Source: Sphaerotilus sp964470355 (GTDB lineage Bacteria > Pseudomonadota > Gammaproteobacteria > Burkholderiales > Burkholderiaceae_C). From it: DNA of 64,000 bases. A program made the translations under genes and the position numbers. The stretch covers positions 12,449 through 76,448 of the forward strand of contig CAYYCN010000003.1 in the NCBI GenBank assembly GCA_964470355.1, in the 5' to 3' direction. Shown here piece after piece: positions 28,002-36,913 of the stretch; within the stretch, counting starts at the first letter, position 1, and each line of letters opens with the position of its first letter. Under the pieces are notes generated by a model. The model was given only the letters and a program-made list of their open reading frames with translations. It did not search any database and had not been told where the DNA came from.

Positions 28002-30421
28002 GCGAACCCCATCGTCGCCAGATGCCCGGCAACGCGAGCGTCCAAGTCTTTAACCCGCTTCGCCAACTTGGGCATCGTGTGCCCATACCGGTCGGCCAGT
28101 TCCTGTACGCGTCCGGTCAATGCCTGACTCACGCGGTCCAGTTCGCCGTGCACGGCGCCGCTCAGCGTCGTCGTCCACTTGTGGTCGACGACCAGGGTCT
28201 TCACCTCGTGGGTGGAAAGCTGGGGGTAGCGCGCCAGGGCCTTGGCGTCCAGCTCGGCGTCTAGCATCTTGATGCGCTTCTTCAATGCGCTCGCCTGCTC
28301 AGACATGGCGAGCCATTGCTTCAGCACTTTGAGTTCATCGGTGGCGTCGGCATCGCCGCCAATTTCCTTGATGCGTGACTTCACTTCCTTATCGTTGATG
28401 TTGTCGAAGCCGCCAAACACCGAGTCGTCGCCGCTGTGCTCTTCTTCCAGGTCGGTCTGCACGGCCAGAGTGCTTTCCAGCTTGGCCGCCAGTTGGTCCA
28501 GCTGCGCTTGCTCGGCGGTGAAGTGATGCTTTATCAGTAAGGCCTTGGGCACCAGGTCGCAGGCCCAACCTTTGTCGACCGTCTTGCCCGGCTTGCCGTC
28601 TTTTCCCTTCTTGGTTTCAAGCACGCGGTAGGTCTGCGCCTTCCAGCCGTCTTCGGCGATCAGGTAGGCGTCATCCTGCATCGTGTTCGCCCAGTAGTCC
28701 ATCAGGTGCTGGTAGACGGCATACGGGTCAATCAGCCGCTTGGCCGTGGGTTGATGCTCGTAGTGAGCCAGCAGGCCTTCGGCCAGCGCATGGATCAGTT
28801 CTTTGGGGTGAAAGCCGGGCGCCAAGGTTTTCAGGCGCAGGGCCACTGGCGTGCGCCAGGCCTCGAAATGGCCGTTCATGACCTGCGTGAAGGTCTGGAA
28901 CTCGGGGTGTGCGTAGATGACACCCTTGATGGCAGAGGGTGTGACGGTCAAGTCCAAGTAGCCCGGTCGGCGGGGCTGGAACAGGGCGGCCTGCAGTTGC
29001 GGGCACACGGCCCAGTAGCGGCTCAAGGCTTGCACGTCTGCCGCAGGGATGCCGCCGTTCAGGTGGGCATCGATGTCTTGCTGGTCTTCGGGTGTGCTGC
29101 TGTCGATGTAGCGCGGCAGATTGAGGTTGAAGTCGTTCTTCTCCACCTCGTCCAACCCCACCATGCGGGCGTAGCGCGGGTCGCTACCGTCCAGCGTGCT
29201 GAAGGTGTCCACGATGCGATGCAAATCGCGCTCGCGCAGGCGGTTCTTGGAGCCATCCTTCATGAAGCCTTGGGCGGCGTCGATCATGAAGATGCCCTTG
29301 CGCGCTGCGGCGCCCGCCTTGTCGATGACGAGGATGCAGGCCGGGATGCCGGTGCCGTAGAACAGGTTGGCCGGCAAGCCGATGACGGCCTGGATGAGGC
29401 CACGCCGCACTAGGCTTTTTCGGATCTCGGCCTCGGCGTTGCCGCGAAACAGTACGCCGTGGGGCAGGATGCACGCGGCCCGGCCGTTGCTCTTCAGCGA
29501 CCGGATGATGTGCAGCAAGTAGGCGTAGTCGCCTTGCTTGGTGGGCGGCACACCGAAGCCGTCAAAGCGCTGGAAGGGGTCGTTCTCGGTGCTGAGCCCG
29601 GTGCTCCAACGCTTGTCCGAAAAGGGCGGGTTAGCCACCACGTAGTCGAAGGTTTTGAGCTGGTCAGCATCCAGGAACTTCGGGTCGGCCAGCGTATTGC
29701 CTTGCTCGATCACCGCACCGGGGTTGTGGTGCAGGATCATGTTCATACGCGCCAGACCGCTGGTGGCTTCTTCCTTCTCCTGCCCATACACCGTCACCGC
29801 CGTCGGGGCAGCTTCAGCCACCTTCAGCAGCAGCGAGCCCGAGCCGCAGGTCGGATCGTAGACGGTGGTGTCGGGGCTGGTTTTGGCCTGGGCGATGCCC
29901 AGCACCTGGGCCATCACCCGGCTCACCTCGGCTGGGGTGTAGAACTGCCCCTTGCTCTTGCCACTCTCGGTGGCGAAGTGGCGCATCAGGTACTCGTAGG
30001 CATCGCCCAGGATGTCGTCGCCATCAGCGCGGTGCTGCGAGAAGTCCAGGTCTCTGGACTCGAAGATGCCGATCAGGTTGGTGAGCTTCTCAACCTTCTC
30101 CTTGCCGGCTCCCAGCAGCGCCGAATCATCGAAGTCGGCCTTGATGCGCAGGCGGTTGGCCTCTTCCAGCGGACGGACGATCTTCTTGTTGATCTGGTCG
30201 CCGATGTCAGGCTTGCCCTTGAGCGCGACCATGTCGGCAAAGCTCGCGCCCGCAGGGATCTGGATGGGCGCGAAAGGCTGGCCAGCGTACTTGTCGCTGA
30301 TGTACTTGATGAACAGCAGGACCAGCACGTAGTCCTTGTACTGACTGGCGTCCATGCCGCCGCGCAGTTCGTCGCAGGAGGCCCAGAGCTTGGAATAGAG
30401 GTCGGATTTCTTGATGGCCAT
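27992..30421 (-). CDS. hsdM: Type I restriction DNA methyltransferase (HsdM)
   Basis: This 809-residue N6-adenine methyltransferase has the SAM motif DPTCGSGSLLLK, the catalytic NPPFSDKRW and the HsdM N-terminal region (LYSKLWASCDELRGGMDASQ). It is longer than classic HsdM (about 500 aa) because of a C-terminal helical extension seen in a subgroup of the family. ATG 30421 begins the conserved part; the frame is open further upstream. It is the first gene of the restriction operon. Confidence 0.94.
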   Translation of the reverse strand: MAIKKSDLYSKLWASCDELRGGMDASQYKDYVLVLLFIKYISDKYAGQPFAPIQIPAGASFADMVALKGKPDIGDQINKKIVRPLEEANRLRIKADFDDSALLGAGKEKVEKLTNLIGIFESRDLDFSQHRADGDDILGDAYEYLMRHFATESGKSKGQFYTPAEVSRVMAQVLGIAQAKTSPDTTVYDPTCGSGSLLLKVAEAAPTAVTVYGQEKEEATSGLARMNMILHHNPGAVIEQGNTLADPKFLDADQLKTFDYVVANPPFSDKRWSTGLSTENDPFQRFDGFGVPPTKQGDYAYLLHIIRSLKSNGRAACILPHGVLFRGNAEAEIRKSLVRRGLIQAVIGLPANLFYGTGIPACILVIDKAGAAARKGIFMIDAAQGFMKDGSKNRLRERDLHRIVDTFSTLDGSDPRYARMVGLDEVEKNDFNLNLPRYIDSSTPEDQQDIDAHLNGGIPAADVQALSRYWAVCPQLQAALFQPRRPGYLDLTVTPSAIKGVIYAHPEFQTFTQVMNGHFEAWRTPVALRLKTLAPGFHPKELIHALAEGLLAHYEHQPTAKRLIDPYAVYQHLMDYWANTMQDDAYLIAEDGWKAQTYRVLETKKGKDGKPGKTVDKGWACDLVPKALLIKHHFTAEQAQLDQLAAKLESTLAVQTDLEEEHSGDDSVFGGFDNINDKEVKSRIKEIGGDADATDELKVLKQWLAMSEQASALKKRIKMLDAELDAKALARYPQLSTHEVKTLVVDHKWTTTLSGAVHGELDRVSQALTGRVQELADRYGHTMPKLAKRVKDLDARVAGHLATMGFAWI

Positions 30422-30667
30422 GGAATTCGTTCTGAATCGCCTCGGGTTTCGTGGGACCCGTTGAGTGAGGTCATGGCTCCGCAGTCGCGGCCTGACCGGC
30501 GAGCTGCCGATGGTAGTTCGTACCAGCCTCTGCGGGCTGGACGCAGCCGACGAGCCCCTTCGGGAGCACACGAGCCTCATTCCAGAATTTTTCAGTCACA
30601 TATCACCGCTGTGAGCTGAGCCCGGCATACGCCAAACCCTGCTCATTCGCTGCAACCCTCATCACTG
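30422..30667. other. Region upstream of hsdM
   Basis: About 250 bp of non-coding DNA separate hsdM from the divergent small gene at 30756. It should hold the hsdM promoter. No clear promoter boxes or genes are seen. Confidence 0.3.
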
Positions 30668-30703
30668 ACGCCGACCTGGTCCTTGCGATCAGGTCGGCGT
30701 TTT
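30668..30703 (+). terminator. Strong hairpin before the 30756 gene
   Basis: An 11-bp perfect stem (ACGCCGACCTG with CAGGTCGGCGT) is followed by TTTT on the plus strand. No plus-strand gene lies upstream, so it may attenuate a leader RNA of the 30756 gene or stop antisense transcripts entering from hsdM. Confidence 0.55.
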
Positions 30704-30755
30704 GCCGTCATGTCGGCTTGCCCACATCCATTCATCTATCCAGAGGATTTCTCTC

Positions 30756-31052
30756 ATGACCTTGCTTTGTCCGCTCTGTCACTCCACACACGTCGTCCGT
30801 CAACGCACGGGTGAGCGTGTCGGCGGCTCCATGGGCTTGATCACTGGCTTTGCCGGTGGTCTTGGCGGCGTTCTGCGCGGCGCCTCTGTCGGCGCAGCCG
30901 CCGGGCCGGTCGGCGCCATCCTCGGCGGCTTGGTCGGCGCGGCCCTGGGCTGCGGCCTTGGCGCCACGGCTGGCGAAGCCGTGGATGAACACATCCTAGG
31001 CAACTGCGAGTGCGTCGCCTGTGGCCACATCTTCAGCGTGCCCCGCGCCTGA
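30756..31052 (+). CDS. Zinc-ribbon/glycine-zipper small protein
   Basis: This 98-residue protein opens with a CPLC pair and has a late CVAC pair, giving a split zinc ribbon around a Gly/Ala-rich hydrophobic core (GLITGFAGGLGGVL, GAAAGPVGAILGGLVGAALG) like a glycine zipper. An AGGA ribosome site precedes ATG 30756. Such proteins may insert into membranes. It leads the DUF932/YqaJ module; its function is unknown. Confidence 0.65.
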   Translation: MTLLCPLCHSTHVVRQRTGERVGGSMGLITGFAGGLGGVLRGASVGAAAGPVGAILGGLVGAALGCGLGATAGEAVDEHILGNCECVACGHIFSVPRA

Positions 31053-31180
31053 CACGGGGTCCAGCCGTTCTTGTTTCTGCTCTGCCCCCTTTCCCCCAGT
31101 TTTCGTTCCAGCCGTCCACCAGGCCACGTGCCCGGCGAGACGGCTTTGTTCATTCAACGCTTCCTTCGGAGATTGACACC

Positions 31181-32143
31181 ATGGCTCACCTCGTCGAACA
31201 AATGGCCTACGTCGGCCAGACCCCCTGGCACGGCCTGGGTAACCAACTGCCGGCGCAACAGCCCATCGAGGTCTGGGCCGAGCGGGCTGGCATGAACTGG
31301 ACCATCGAAGAAGCACCCGTGCAGTACGTCGTCAGCCAGGTCGGCTCCCTGCGAGAGATCTGCGCCTTCGAGGATCAGAAGGTGCTGTTTCGCAGCGACA
31401 ACCACGCCCCCCTTTCGGTCGTGGGCAACCGCTACCACGTCGTGCAGCCCCGCGAGGTGCTGGAGTTTTACCGCGACCTCACGGAGGTCTCCGGCTTTGA
31501 GCTTGAGACGGCGGGCGTGCTCAAGGCTGGAAAGAAGTTCTGGGCGTTGGCCCGCACGGGTCAGGAAAGCGTTCTCAGGGGCACCGACGTGGTCAAGGGC
31601 TACTTGCTGCTGGCCACATCCTGCGACGGCACGCTGGCCACCACGGCCACACCCACCACCGTGCGGGTCGTCTGCAACAACACCCTGACCATCGCCCTCA
31701 ACGGGGCGAGCAGCGCAATCAAGGTGCCCCACAACACCAGCTTCGACGCGCAAGCCATCAAGCGCCAACTCGGCATCGCCGTGAACCAGTGGGACGGCTT
31801 CATGTACCGCATGCGCACGCTGGCCGAGCGCAAGGTCAAGAACCACGAGGCGATGAACTTCTTCCTCAAGGTGCTCTGCCAGACCTCGGACGGCGCTTCT
31901 GCGAGCCTGACCAACGAACGAGCGCTGAAGAAGGTGCAGGCGCTCTACGACGGCCAGGGCCGGGGTGCCGAACTTGCTGCCGCCAAGGGCACCGCCTGGG
32001 GCCTACTGAACGCTGTTACCGAGTACGCGGATCACGAACGCCGCGCCCGCAGCCAGGAGTACCGGCTCGACAGCGCCTGGTTCGGCCAGGGAGCCAACCT
32101 CAAGCACCGCGCCTTGGAGCAGGCGTTGCAGTTGGCGGCATGA
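31181..32143 (+). CDS. DUF932 domain protein
   Basis: This 320-residue protein belongs to the phage/plasmid DUF932 family (LgT-like), with typical features near the N-terminus (TPWHGLGNQLP), the middle (YLLLATSCDGTLATTATPTT) and TVRVVCNNTL. These proteins travel with recombination genes such as YqaJ, as here. The biochemical role is not established. ATG 31181 follows a GGAG site. Confidence 0.85.
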   Translation: MAHLVEQMAYVGQTPWHGLGNQLPAQQPIEVWAERAGMNWTIEEAPVQYVVSQVGSLREICAFEDQKVLFRSDNHAPLSVVGNRYHVVQPREVLEFYRDLTEVSGFELETAGVLKAGKKFWALARTGQESVLRGTDVVKGYLLLATSCDGTLATTATPTTVRVVCNNTLTIALNGASSAIKVPHNTSFDAQAIKRQLGIAVNQWDGFMYRMRTLAERKVKNHEAMNFFLKVLCQTSDGASASLTNERALKKVQALYDGQGRGAELAAAKGTAWGLLNAVTEYADHERRARSQEYRLDSAWFGQGANLKHRALEQALQLAA

Positions 32144-32176
32144 CCCCGACCATCGACCCAGCGCCCTCCCCTCCAC

Positions 32177-32212
32177 AAGCCCCGACCCGTCATTGATGGA
32201 CCGGGGCTTTTT
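32177..32212 (+). terminator. Terminator between DUF932 and YqaJ genes
   Basis: AAGCCCCG pairs with CGGGGCTT across an 17-nt loop, followed by TTTTT. It stands 34 bases after the DUF932 stop and 35 bases before the YqaJ start. Confidence 0.7.
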
Positions 32213-32247
32213 GCTGTCCACCCTTCATCCTCAGCGGAGATTCATTC

Positions 32248-33270
32248 ATGAACCAAGCTCAACCGCGTCTTCCACAGGCGAGGCGGTCTGCCCGATCCAG
32301 CTCGGCGCTGCGCCTGGTCAATACCGCCGAGATCACCCGCAACCAGTGGCTGCAGATCCGCCGCAACGGCATCGGCAGCTCCGATGCGGCGTCAGCGGTC
32401 GGCCTCAACCCCTACAAGTCTCAGCTCGAACTCTGGCTGGAAAAGACAAGCCGAGACGACGCATTGCCCCAAGTCGATCCAAACGACATGGACTCTCCGA
32501 TGTACTGGGGCAACGTGCTGGAACCGATCGTCGCAGCCCAGTACAGCCACAAGACCGGACGGCAGGTGCGGCGCGTCAACGCCGTGCTGCAGCACCCGCA
32601 GCACCCCTGGATGTTGGCCAACCTCGACCGAGAGGTTATTGGCGATCCCGGCGTCCATATCCTGGAGTGCAAGACCGCAGGTCTGAACGGAGCTCGCCTC
32701 TGGAAAGAAGGCGTGCCCGAATACGTGCAACTGCAGGTGATGCACCAGCTCGCCGTCACCGGCAAGGAGGCGGCCGATGTGGCGGTGCTGATCTGCGGGC
32801 AGGAGTTGCAGATCCATCGCATCGAGCGCGACGATGTGCTGATCCGCCAACTGGTCGCCCTGGAGCGTCAGTTTTGGGCTTCCGTCGAAAGCGACCAGGC
32901 TCCACCGGCGGACGGGTCCGACTCAGCCGCCATGGCCCTGCAATGTCTCTACCCAAGGGACAGCGGACAGGCCGTTGACTTGAGAGACGAGCTGGCGATG
33001 TCCGACAGCTTTGATGAGCTGACCCGGGTGCGGGAGCTGCTCGCCACCCAGGCCGTGCGTGAGGCTCAGCTCAAGCAGTGCATCCAGCAGCGTATGGGCG
33101 AAGCCAGCCGAGCTGTGTTTCGAGGCGGAGAGGTGAGCTGGAAACGCAGCAAGGACAGCACCGTGCTCGACGTTGACCGGCTCACGCAGGAGCAGCCTCA
33201 ACTGCTGCAGGCCTATGCCACGGTCAAACCGGGCAGCCGGCGCTTTCTGGTGCAGGCGTCTGCAGGTTGA
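32248..33270 (+). CDS. YqaJ-family exonuclease (phage-type recombination)
   Basis: This 340-residue lambda-exonuclease-like nuclease has the YqaJ features IGSSDAASAVGLNPYKSQLE, WGNVLEPIVAAQYS, and the catalytic core near HILECKTAGL and YVQLQVMHQLAVTG. Such enzymes resect double-stranded DNA for strand annealing. No RecT/Bet-type annealase is found next to it, so the partner may be elsewhere or be the DUF932 or Gp3-like neighbour. It is 104 bases downstream of DUF932. Confidence 0.88.
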   Translation: MNQAQPRLPQARRSARSSSALRLVNTAEITRNQWLQIRRNGIGSSDAASAVGLNPYKSQLELWLEKTSRDDALPQVDPNDMDSPMYWGNVLEPIVAAQYSHKTGRQVRRVNAVLQHPQHPWMLANLDREVIGDPGVHILECKTAGLNGARLWKEGVPEYVQLQVMHQLAVTGKEAADVAVLICGQELQIHRIERDDVLIRQLVALERQFWASVESDQAPPADGSDSAAMALQCLYPRDSGQAVDLRDELAMSDSFDELTRVRELLATQAVREAQLKQCIQQRMGEASRAVFRGGEVSWKRSKDSTVLDVDRLTQEQPQLLQAYATVKPGSRRFLVQASAG

Positions 33271-33384
33271 CCCCACTCCTCGACTTGCCACCGAGTCGGC
33301 CCGCCCCTTCGGTCCAGGCACCACCTGCCAGGCCGCATTGGCATGGCCTCGATTTCCCCAACCTCTACAGAATGGAGCTTCCTC

Positions 33385-34299
33385 ATGCTCAAAGGACTGG
33401 CATTGACGCCCCCTGTTATCGGGCGCATCTCGATCGGCAAGGTCGTCGAGAAAAACGGCAAACGTTTGCCGGAAAAAGACGACGAGTTCACCATCACCAG
33501 CCAGGTCCAGAACAAGGACGGCTGGGTGAATCACCCCGTCGACGAGATGCTGCGCAAGACCGCCAACGCAAAGCTGCGCAGCATCCCGGTGCGATTACTC
33601 TTCAACGACCCAGACTTGAACCTGAGAGCCCACTACAGTCTGTTTGATCGCAACACGGGTCGGCCGCTGTGCGTGGGCAATGGCGAGACCTGCAGGCGCC
33701 TGACGGCCTCCGGCATGCAGAACCTGCCTTGCACATCGCCCTCGATGTGCGAACTGGCAAAAGGCGGCCAATGCAAGCCATACGGTCGCCTCTACGTTCG
33801 AATTGGGGACGAGGATGCCTGTGGTGTCTTTGTGCTGCGCACCACCAGCTTCAACAGCATAAGGTCGCTGGCCACACGCCAGAGATACCTACAAGCCCTA
33901 TCGGGCGACCGACTCGCAAGCCTTCCGCTGGAGTTGCGTCTGCGCGGCAAGTCCACCACGCAGTCTTATAGAGCTCCAATTTACTACGTCGATCTTGTGG
34001 TGCGTCAAGGCCTTGCATTGACAGAAGCCGTGACTGAGGCACGACGGGTGCAGTCTGAAACCCAAGCTAGCGGAATCGATCAGTCTGCACTGGATGAAGC
34101 AGCTCGTCTTGGTTATTCTCAAGGAGCTTTTGAAGAATCTGAAGAAGATGTGCTGGCGACGATAGATGAGTTTTATCCAGATCGGGTTGCCCTCACTGAG
34201 AACGAGACCACATCCGAACAACAACCACCCCCGAGAAAGCAATCCCTGGCCGAAAAAGTCAACAATAGATCCCGGCTGCTTGAGTCGACCAACCCTTGA
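33385..34299 (+). CDS. Cys-cluster protein, Gp3-like recombination-directionality family (tentative)
   Basis: This 304-residue protein has an N-terminal IGRISIGKVV fold start and a Cys cluster (CVGNGETCRR, LPCTSPSMCE, GGQCKPYGRL) spaced like the Gp3-like family of phage recombination directionality factors. Many relatives are simply named hydrolase or metal-binding protein. In an element with a tyrosine integrase it could act in excision, but that is inference. ATG 33385 follows a GGAG site. The C-terminus (after about 200) is acidic and less conserved-looking. Confidence 0.6.
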   Translation: MLKGLALTPPVIGRISIGKVVEKNGKRLPEKDDEFTITSQVQNKDGWVNHPVDEMLRKTANAKLRSIPVRLLFNDPDLNLRAHYSLFDRNTGRPLCVGNGETCRRLTASGMQNLPCTSPSMCELAKGGQCKPYGRLYVRIGDEDACGVFVLRTTSFNSIRSLATRQRYLQALSGDRLASLPLELRLRGKSTTQSYRAPIYYVDLVVRQGLALTEAVTEARRVQSETQASGIDQSALDEAARLGYSQGAFEESEEDVLATIDEFYPDRVALTENETTSEQQPPPRKQSLAEKVNNRSRLLESTNP

Positions 34300-34319
34300 G
34301 AATCAGGCCTATGCCGGAT

Positions 34320-34346
34320 GACCTACGCTACACCAGAGCGTAGGTC
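34320..34346 (+). terminator. Hairpin after the Gp3-like gene
   Basis: A perfect 10-bp stem (GACCTACGCT with AGCGTAGGTC, 7-nt loop) ends 47 bases past the stop codon. A T7 tract follows about 17 bases later, so it probably forms the module's terminator. Confidence 0.65.
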
Positions 34347-34552
34347 TGTAGGAAAGAACTTCTTTTTTTCGTCAATCACGTTTGCCTGAGCAGAATGAAC
34401 AAAACATACACCCAGTCAACACACGCATCCGAAAACATCATGTTTCATTTCACGCAGACATCCAGCGCGACTCGTCAATATAATTATTAACAGCCATTGA
34501 CCAATACACAATCACCAAACATCTGCACCAGACGAAAAACCGAGAAGGCGAA

Positions 34553-35218
34553 ATGACTACCAATTCCAATCCAGACTGCGCATCACCGCGATCGCCAAGG
34601 GATCTGTTGGCAAATACATGCGAATCACTAGACCAACTAATTGAAAGTCGATACAAAGAAATACACAAAGGACTAGAATTCTCCACTGAACACCTTACTC
34701 CAAATTTCGTCACCACTTGCGAGAAGGAAATAAACCACCATTGGTACAGCACAGATACCCAACTAAAACTCAGACTTGATCTTGCATTAATCTACACAGT
34801 ACTAGCAGAGTTATGCATCGAACACGAATACCACGACTTGGCCATCCGACATATTGCAGAAGCGCGTCAGCATGTGGGATGGATCGAATGCCACAATCAC
34901 ATGAAATGGAAATCTGAAGAAGCAATTGAAGTAGCAAAAAAAGGCGGCATCAGCAGATCCAAATTGCGCACAAAACCGATGCAGGAGCGTGCACTTCAAC
35001 TTCTAGAGACAGAAAAGCCCGCAAGTGGATGGATGAGTCAAAAAGTAGCAATACGCTACTTAAGTGATCACAAAGACATGATCAAGGGCTGTGAAGATGG
35101 ACTATCTAAGCAGGAAAACCTTCCAAAGACAATTCGAGGCTGGCTGAGATCAGCCGATTTCAAAGAAAAATTCTTCAAACATATCAACGCTCAAAACCAG
35201 GCCAGCCCATCAAGTTGA
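34553..35218 (+). CDS. Hypothetical protein, AT-rich orphan gene
   Basis: This 221-residue, mostly helical protein has no recognised domain. The N-terminal half (LDQLIESRYKEIHKGLEF) and C-terminal half (QERALQLLETEKPASGWMSQ) look like separate helical bundles. The DNA from about 34300 to 36700 is strongly AT-rich compared with both flanks, a sign of recent transfer. It converges on the replication gene and overlaps it by nine bases at the 3' ends. Confidence 0.65.
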   Translation: MTTNSNPDCASPRSPRDLLANTCESLDQLIESRYKEIHKGLEFSTEHLTPNFVTTCEKEINHHWYSTDTQLKLRLDLALIYTVLAELCIEHEYHDLAIRHIAEARQHVGWIECHNHMKWKSEEAIEVAKKGGISRSKLRTKPMQERALQLLETEKPASGWMSQKVAIRYLSDHKDMIKGCEDGLSKQENLPKTIRGWLRSADFKEKFFKHINAQNQASPSS

Positions 35219-36334
35219 TACTGATTCTTGAGCAATTTTTGACTTCGCGCGAGGTCTTCCGGTTGGTTTCTTCCTGTCAATTTTTGGAAGCTCGCCCTTA
35301 CCAAATACTCTCCCGGCGCAACGCTTACCCAGTCTCAGATAGTAGTCGACTTTAGTCATGTATATTGCTGAGCGCCTCAATCCTTCAATGAATTCAGGAT
35401 CATCGTAACGATGCATTCCAACTGCTTGAAAGCGATATGATTTTCTCTTTGCATTGCAGTTAAAGTACAAACCCTGATTTTCAGTAACCGTCTCCACCCA
35501 AAACTTGCCAATTGACTTTGCGATGATCATGTCACTCATGTGCATTGATCCATCCAAGAATATAAGGACATGGTAGTGGAAACCTTTTACAACCCCAAAC
35601 TCAAGCTTCCAGGCATAACCCACCAATCCGCAATATTGTCGTCGCACATGGTCGATCAATGCCTCCCTGTGCTCCTTGACTTTACGAATTGAGTCTTTGC
35701 CGAAGTCCTTCTTGCTATCAATGTGCTTGGCGTATCCCAAGTCAATTCTGACCACCAGGAGCCGACTGAAGCGGCTCCTCAGCTCGTTAGTGTAGTCATT
35801 CAAGCTCTTGAAATTCTTTTGGGCGGAACGTTGAGCATTTGTGACGGACTTCTTAAACGACTCTGCACGCAACTCTTCCAGAATACTCTCCACGACAGAG
35901 TTCAGTTGATCAGAGATGCGCTTTGCAGAATCAGCATCAGGGTATCTTGCTTTTAACAACCGCGAATCATTTCCAGCCAGATGCGCATACTTAAAAAACA
36001 CCTCGGTATATGGGCTAAATTTGTGGATTGGATAGAATTCCTGGATTTCAGCACCAGAGCAAACACACAAACTCAGAAACCTTTCCCCGAGTCCGGAAGT
36101 CACCACTCTGTACGCACCATCCTCATCGGACCGCACGGTGTACAGATCACCCTCAACGATCAACAACTTCGGCAGCAAAGCCGTAATTTGCCCCAATTCT
36201 TTATTAATATAAAACTCTTTTGTACGCTTTAGTCCAGTTCCACTTGTGTAAGCATGAAGTCCATATGAGCATTCACAAAATGCTTCTATGATCTCAGCAT
36301 CCATGACAGGCAATTTGTATTTTTTTGTACTCAT
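35210..36334 (-). CDS. Inovirus Gp2/YagK-type HUH replication protein
   Basis: This 374-residue protein has the YagK/YfjJ C-terminal fold of inovirus Gp2 proteins. The HUH motif is GFHYHVLIFLDG (about 250-262), and a candidate catalytic Tyr pair is in AIYMTKVDYYLR (about 330). Such enzymes nick DNA to start rolling-circle replication. In element 1 it may replicate the excised circle. Basic C-terminal tail. ATG 36334 is chosen; ATG 36340 is also in frame. Confidence 0.8.
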   Translation of the reverse strand: MSTKKYKLPVMDAEIIEAFCECSYGLHAYTSGTGLKRTKEFYINKELGQITALLPKLLIVEGDLYTVRSDEDGAYRVVTSGLGERFLSLCVCSGAEIQEFYPIHKFSPYTEVFFKYAHLAGNDSRLLKARYPDADSAKRISDQLNSVVESILEELRAESFKKSVTNAQRSAQKNFKSLNDYTNELRSRFSRLLVVRIDLGYAKHIDSKKDFGKDSIRKVKEHREALIDHVRRQYCGLVGYAWKLEFGVVKGFHYHVLIFLDGSMHMSDMIIAKSIGKFWVETVTENQGLYFNCNAKRKSYRFQAVGMHRYDDPEFIEGLRRSAIYMTKVDYYLRLGKRCAGRVFGKGELPKIDRKKPTGRPRAKSKIAQESVST

Positions 36335-36700
36335 ACGCATTACATCCTGCTTATTTACAATATGACGAATGGAGCAAACACTCCCACATTCTTGTTGAGC
36401 TGCGCATTGCCATCATTAGATGCACCTCAGTGGCAAACATATTCATACATGCATCTACCAGATATAATTACTCATAATTACACTGAGCACATGAACATCG
36501 ATCTCATTGGCATAGAAGCCAATGATGTATTCATTTATTCTTAATAACATAAGTCCCAGAAGTATGCACTTAAGAAATCCCAGGGGCTCTCGGACAATTA
36601 AACCCACTCAACCCAACAATCCCTGCGATTCCACACCTTCAACTGAGAGGAAGTTAGTGTCCGCTCGATCAGTAAAATATGAATTTCTTGACTGGTCCAC
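36335..36700. other. AT-rich gap between the replication gene and alpA
   Basis: About 365 bp with no gene that I can support. It may contain the replication origin and the promoter of the HUH gene. No clear stem-loop origin was identified by eye. Confidence 0.3.
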
Positions 36701-36913
36701 TTAGCCATTTACAGTGCGCTGATGAACCCATTCCTCGATTGAGGACTCCAGCCAACCTACCGCCGACAAGCCGAGCTTGATGGGACGGGGAAAAGTCTTG
36801 TCATGACGCGGAGACGTCGGAGACAGTTTGTCGTAGACGGTGCTACGTGCAATGCCGAGGCGACTGCAAACCTGGTTCAGTCGCAGGATCTGGGTCCGAG
36901 ATGGCTGTGTCAT
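36701..36913 (-). CDS. alpA: AlpA-family regulator
   Basis: This 70-residue winged-helix protein has LRLNQVCSRLGIARSTVYDK followed by FPRPIKLGLSAVGWLESSIE, the AlpA/MerR-like excisionase signature. AlpA proteins activate integrase or act in excision in P4-like elements. ATG 36913 is the start of the conserved region. It lies near the right end of element 1, far from the integrase. Confidence 0.88.
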   Translation of the reverse strand: MTQPSRTQILRLNQVCSRLGIARSTVYDKLSPTSPRHDKTFPRPIKLGLSAVGWLESSIEEWVHQRTVNG

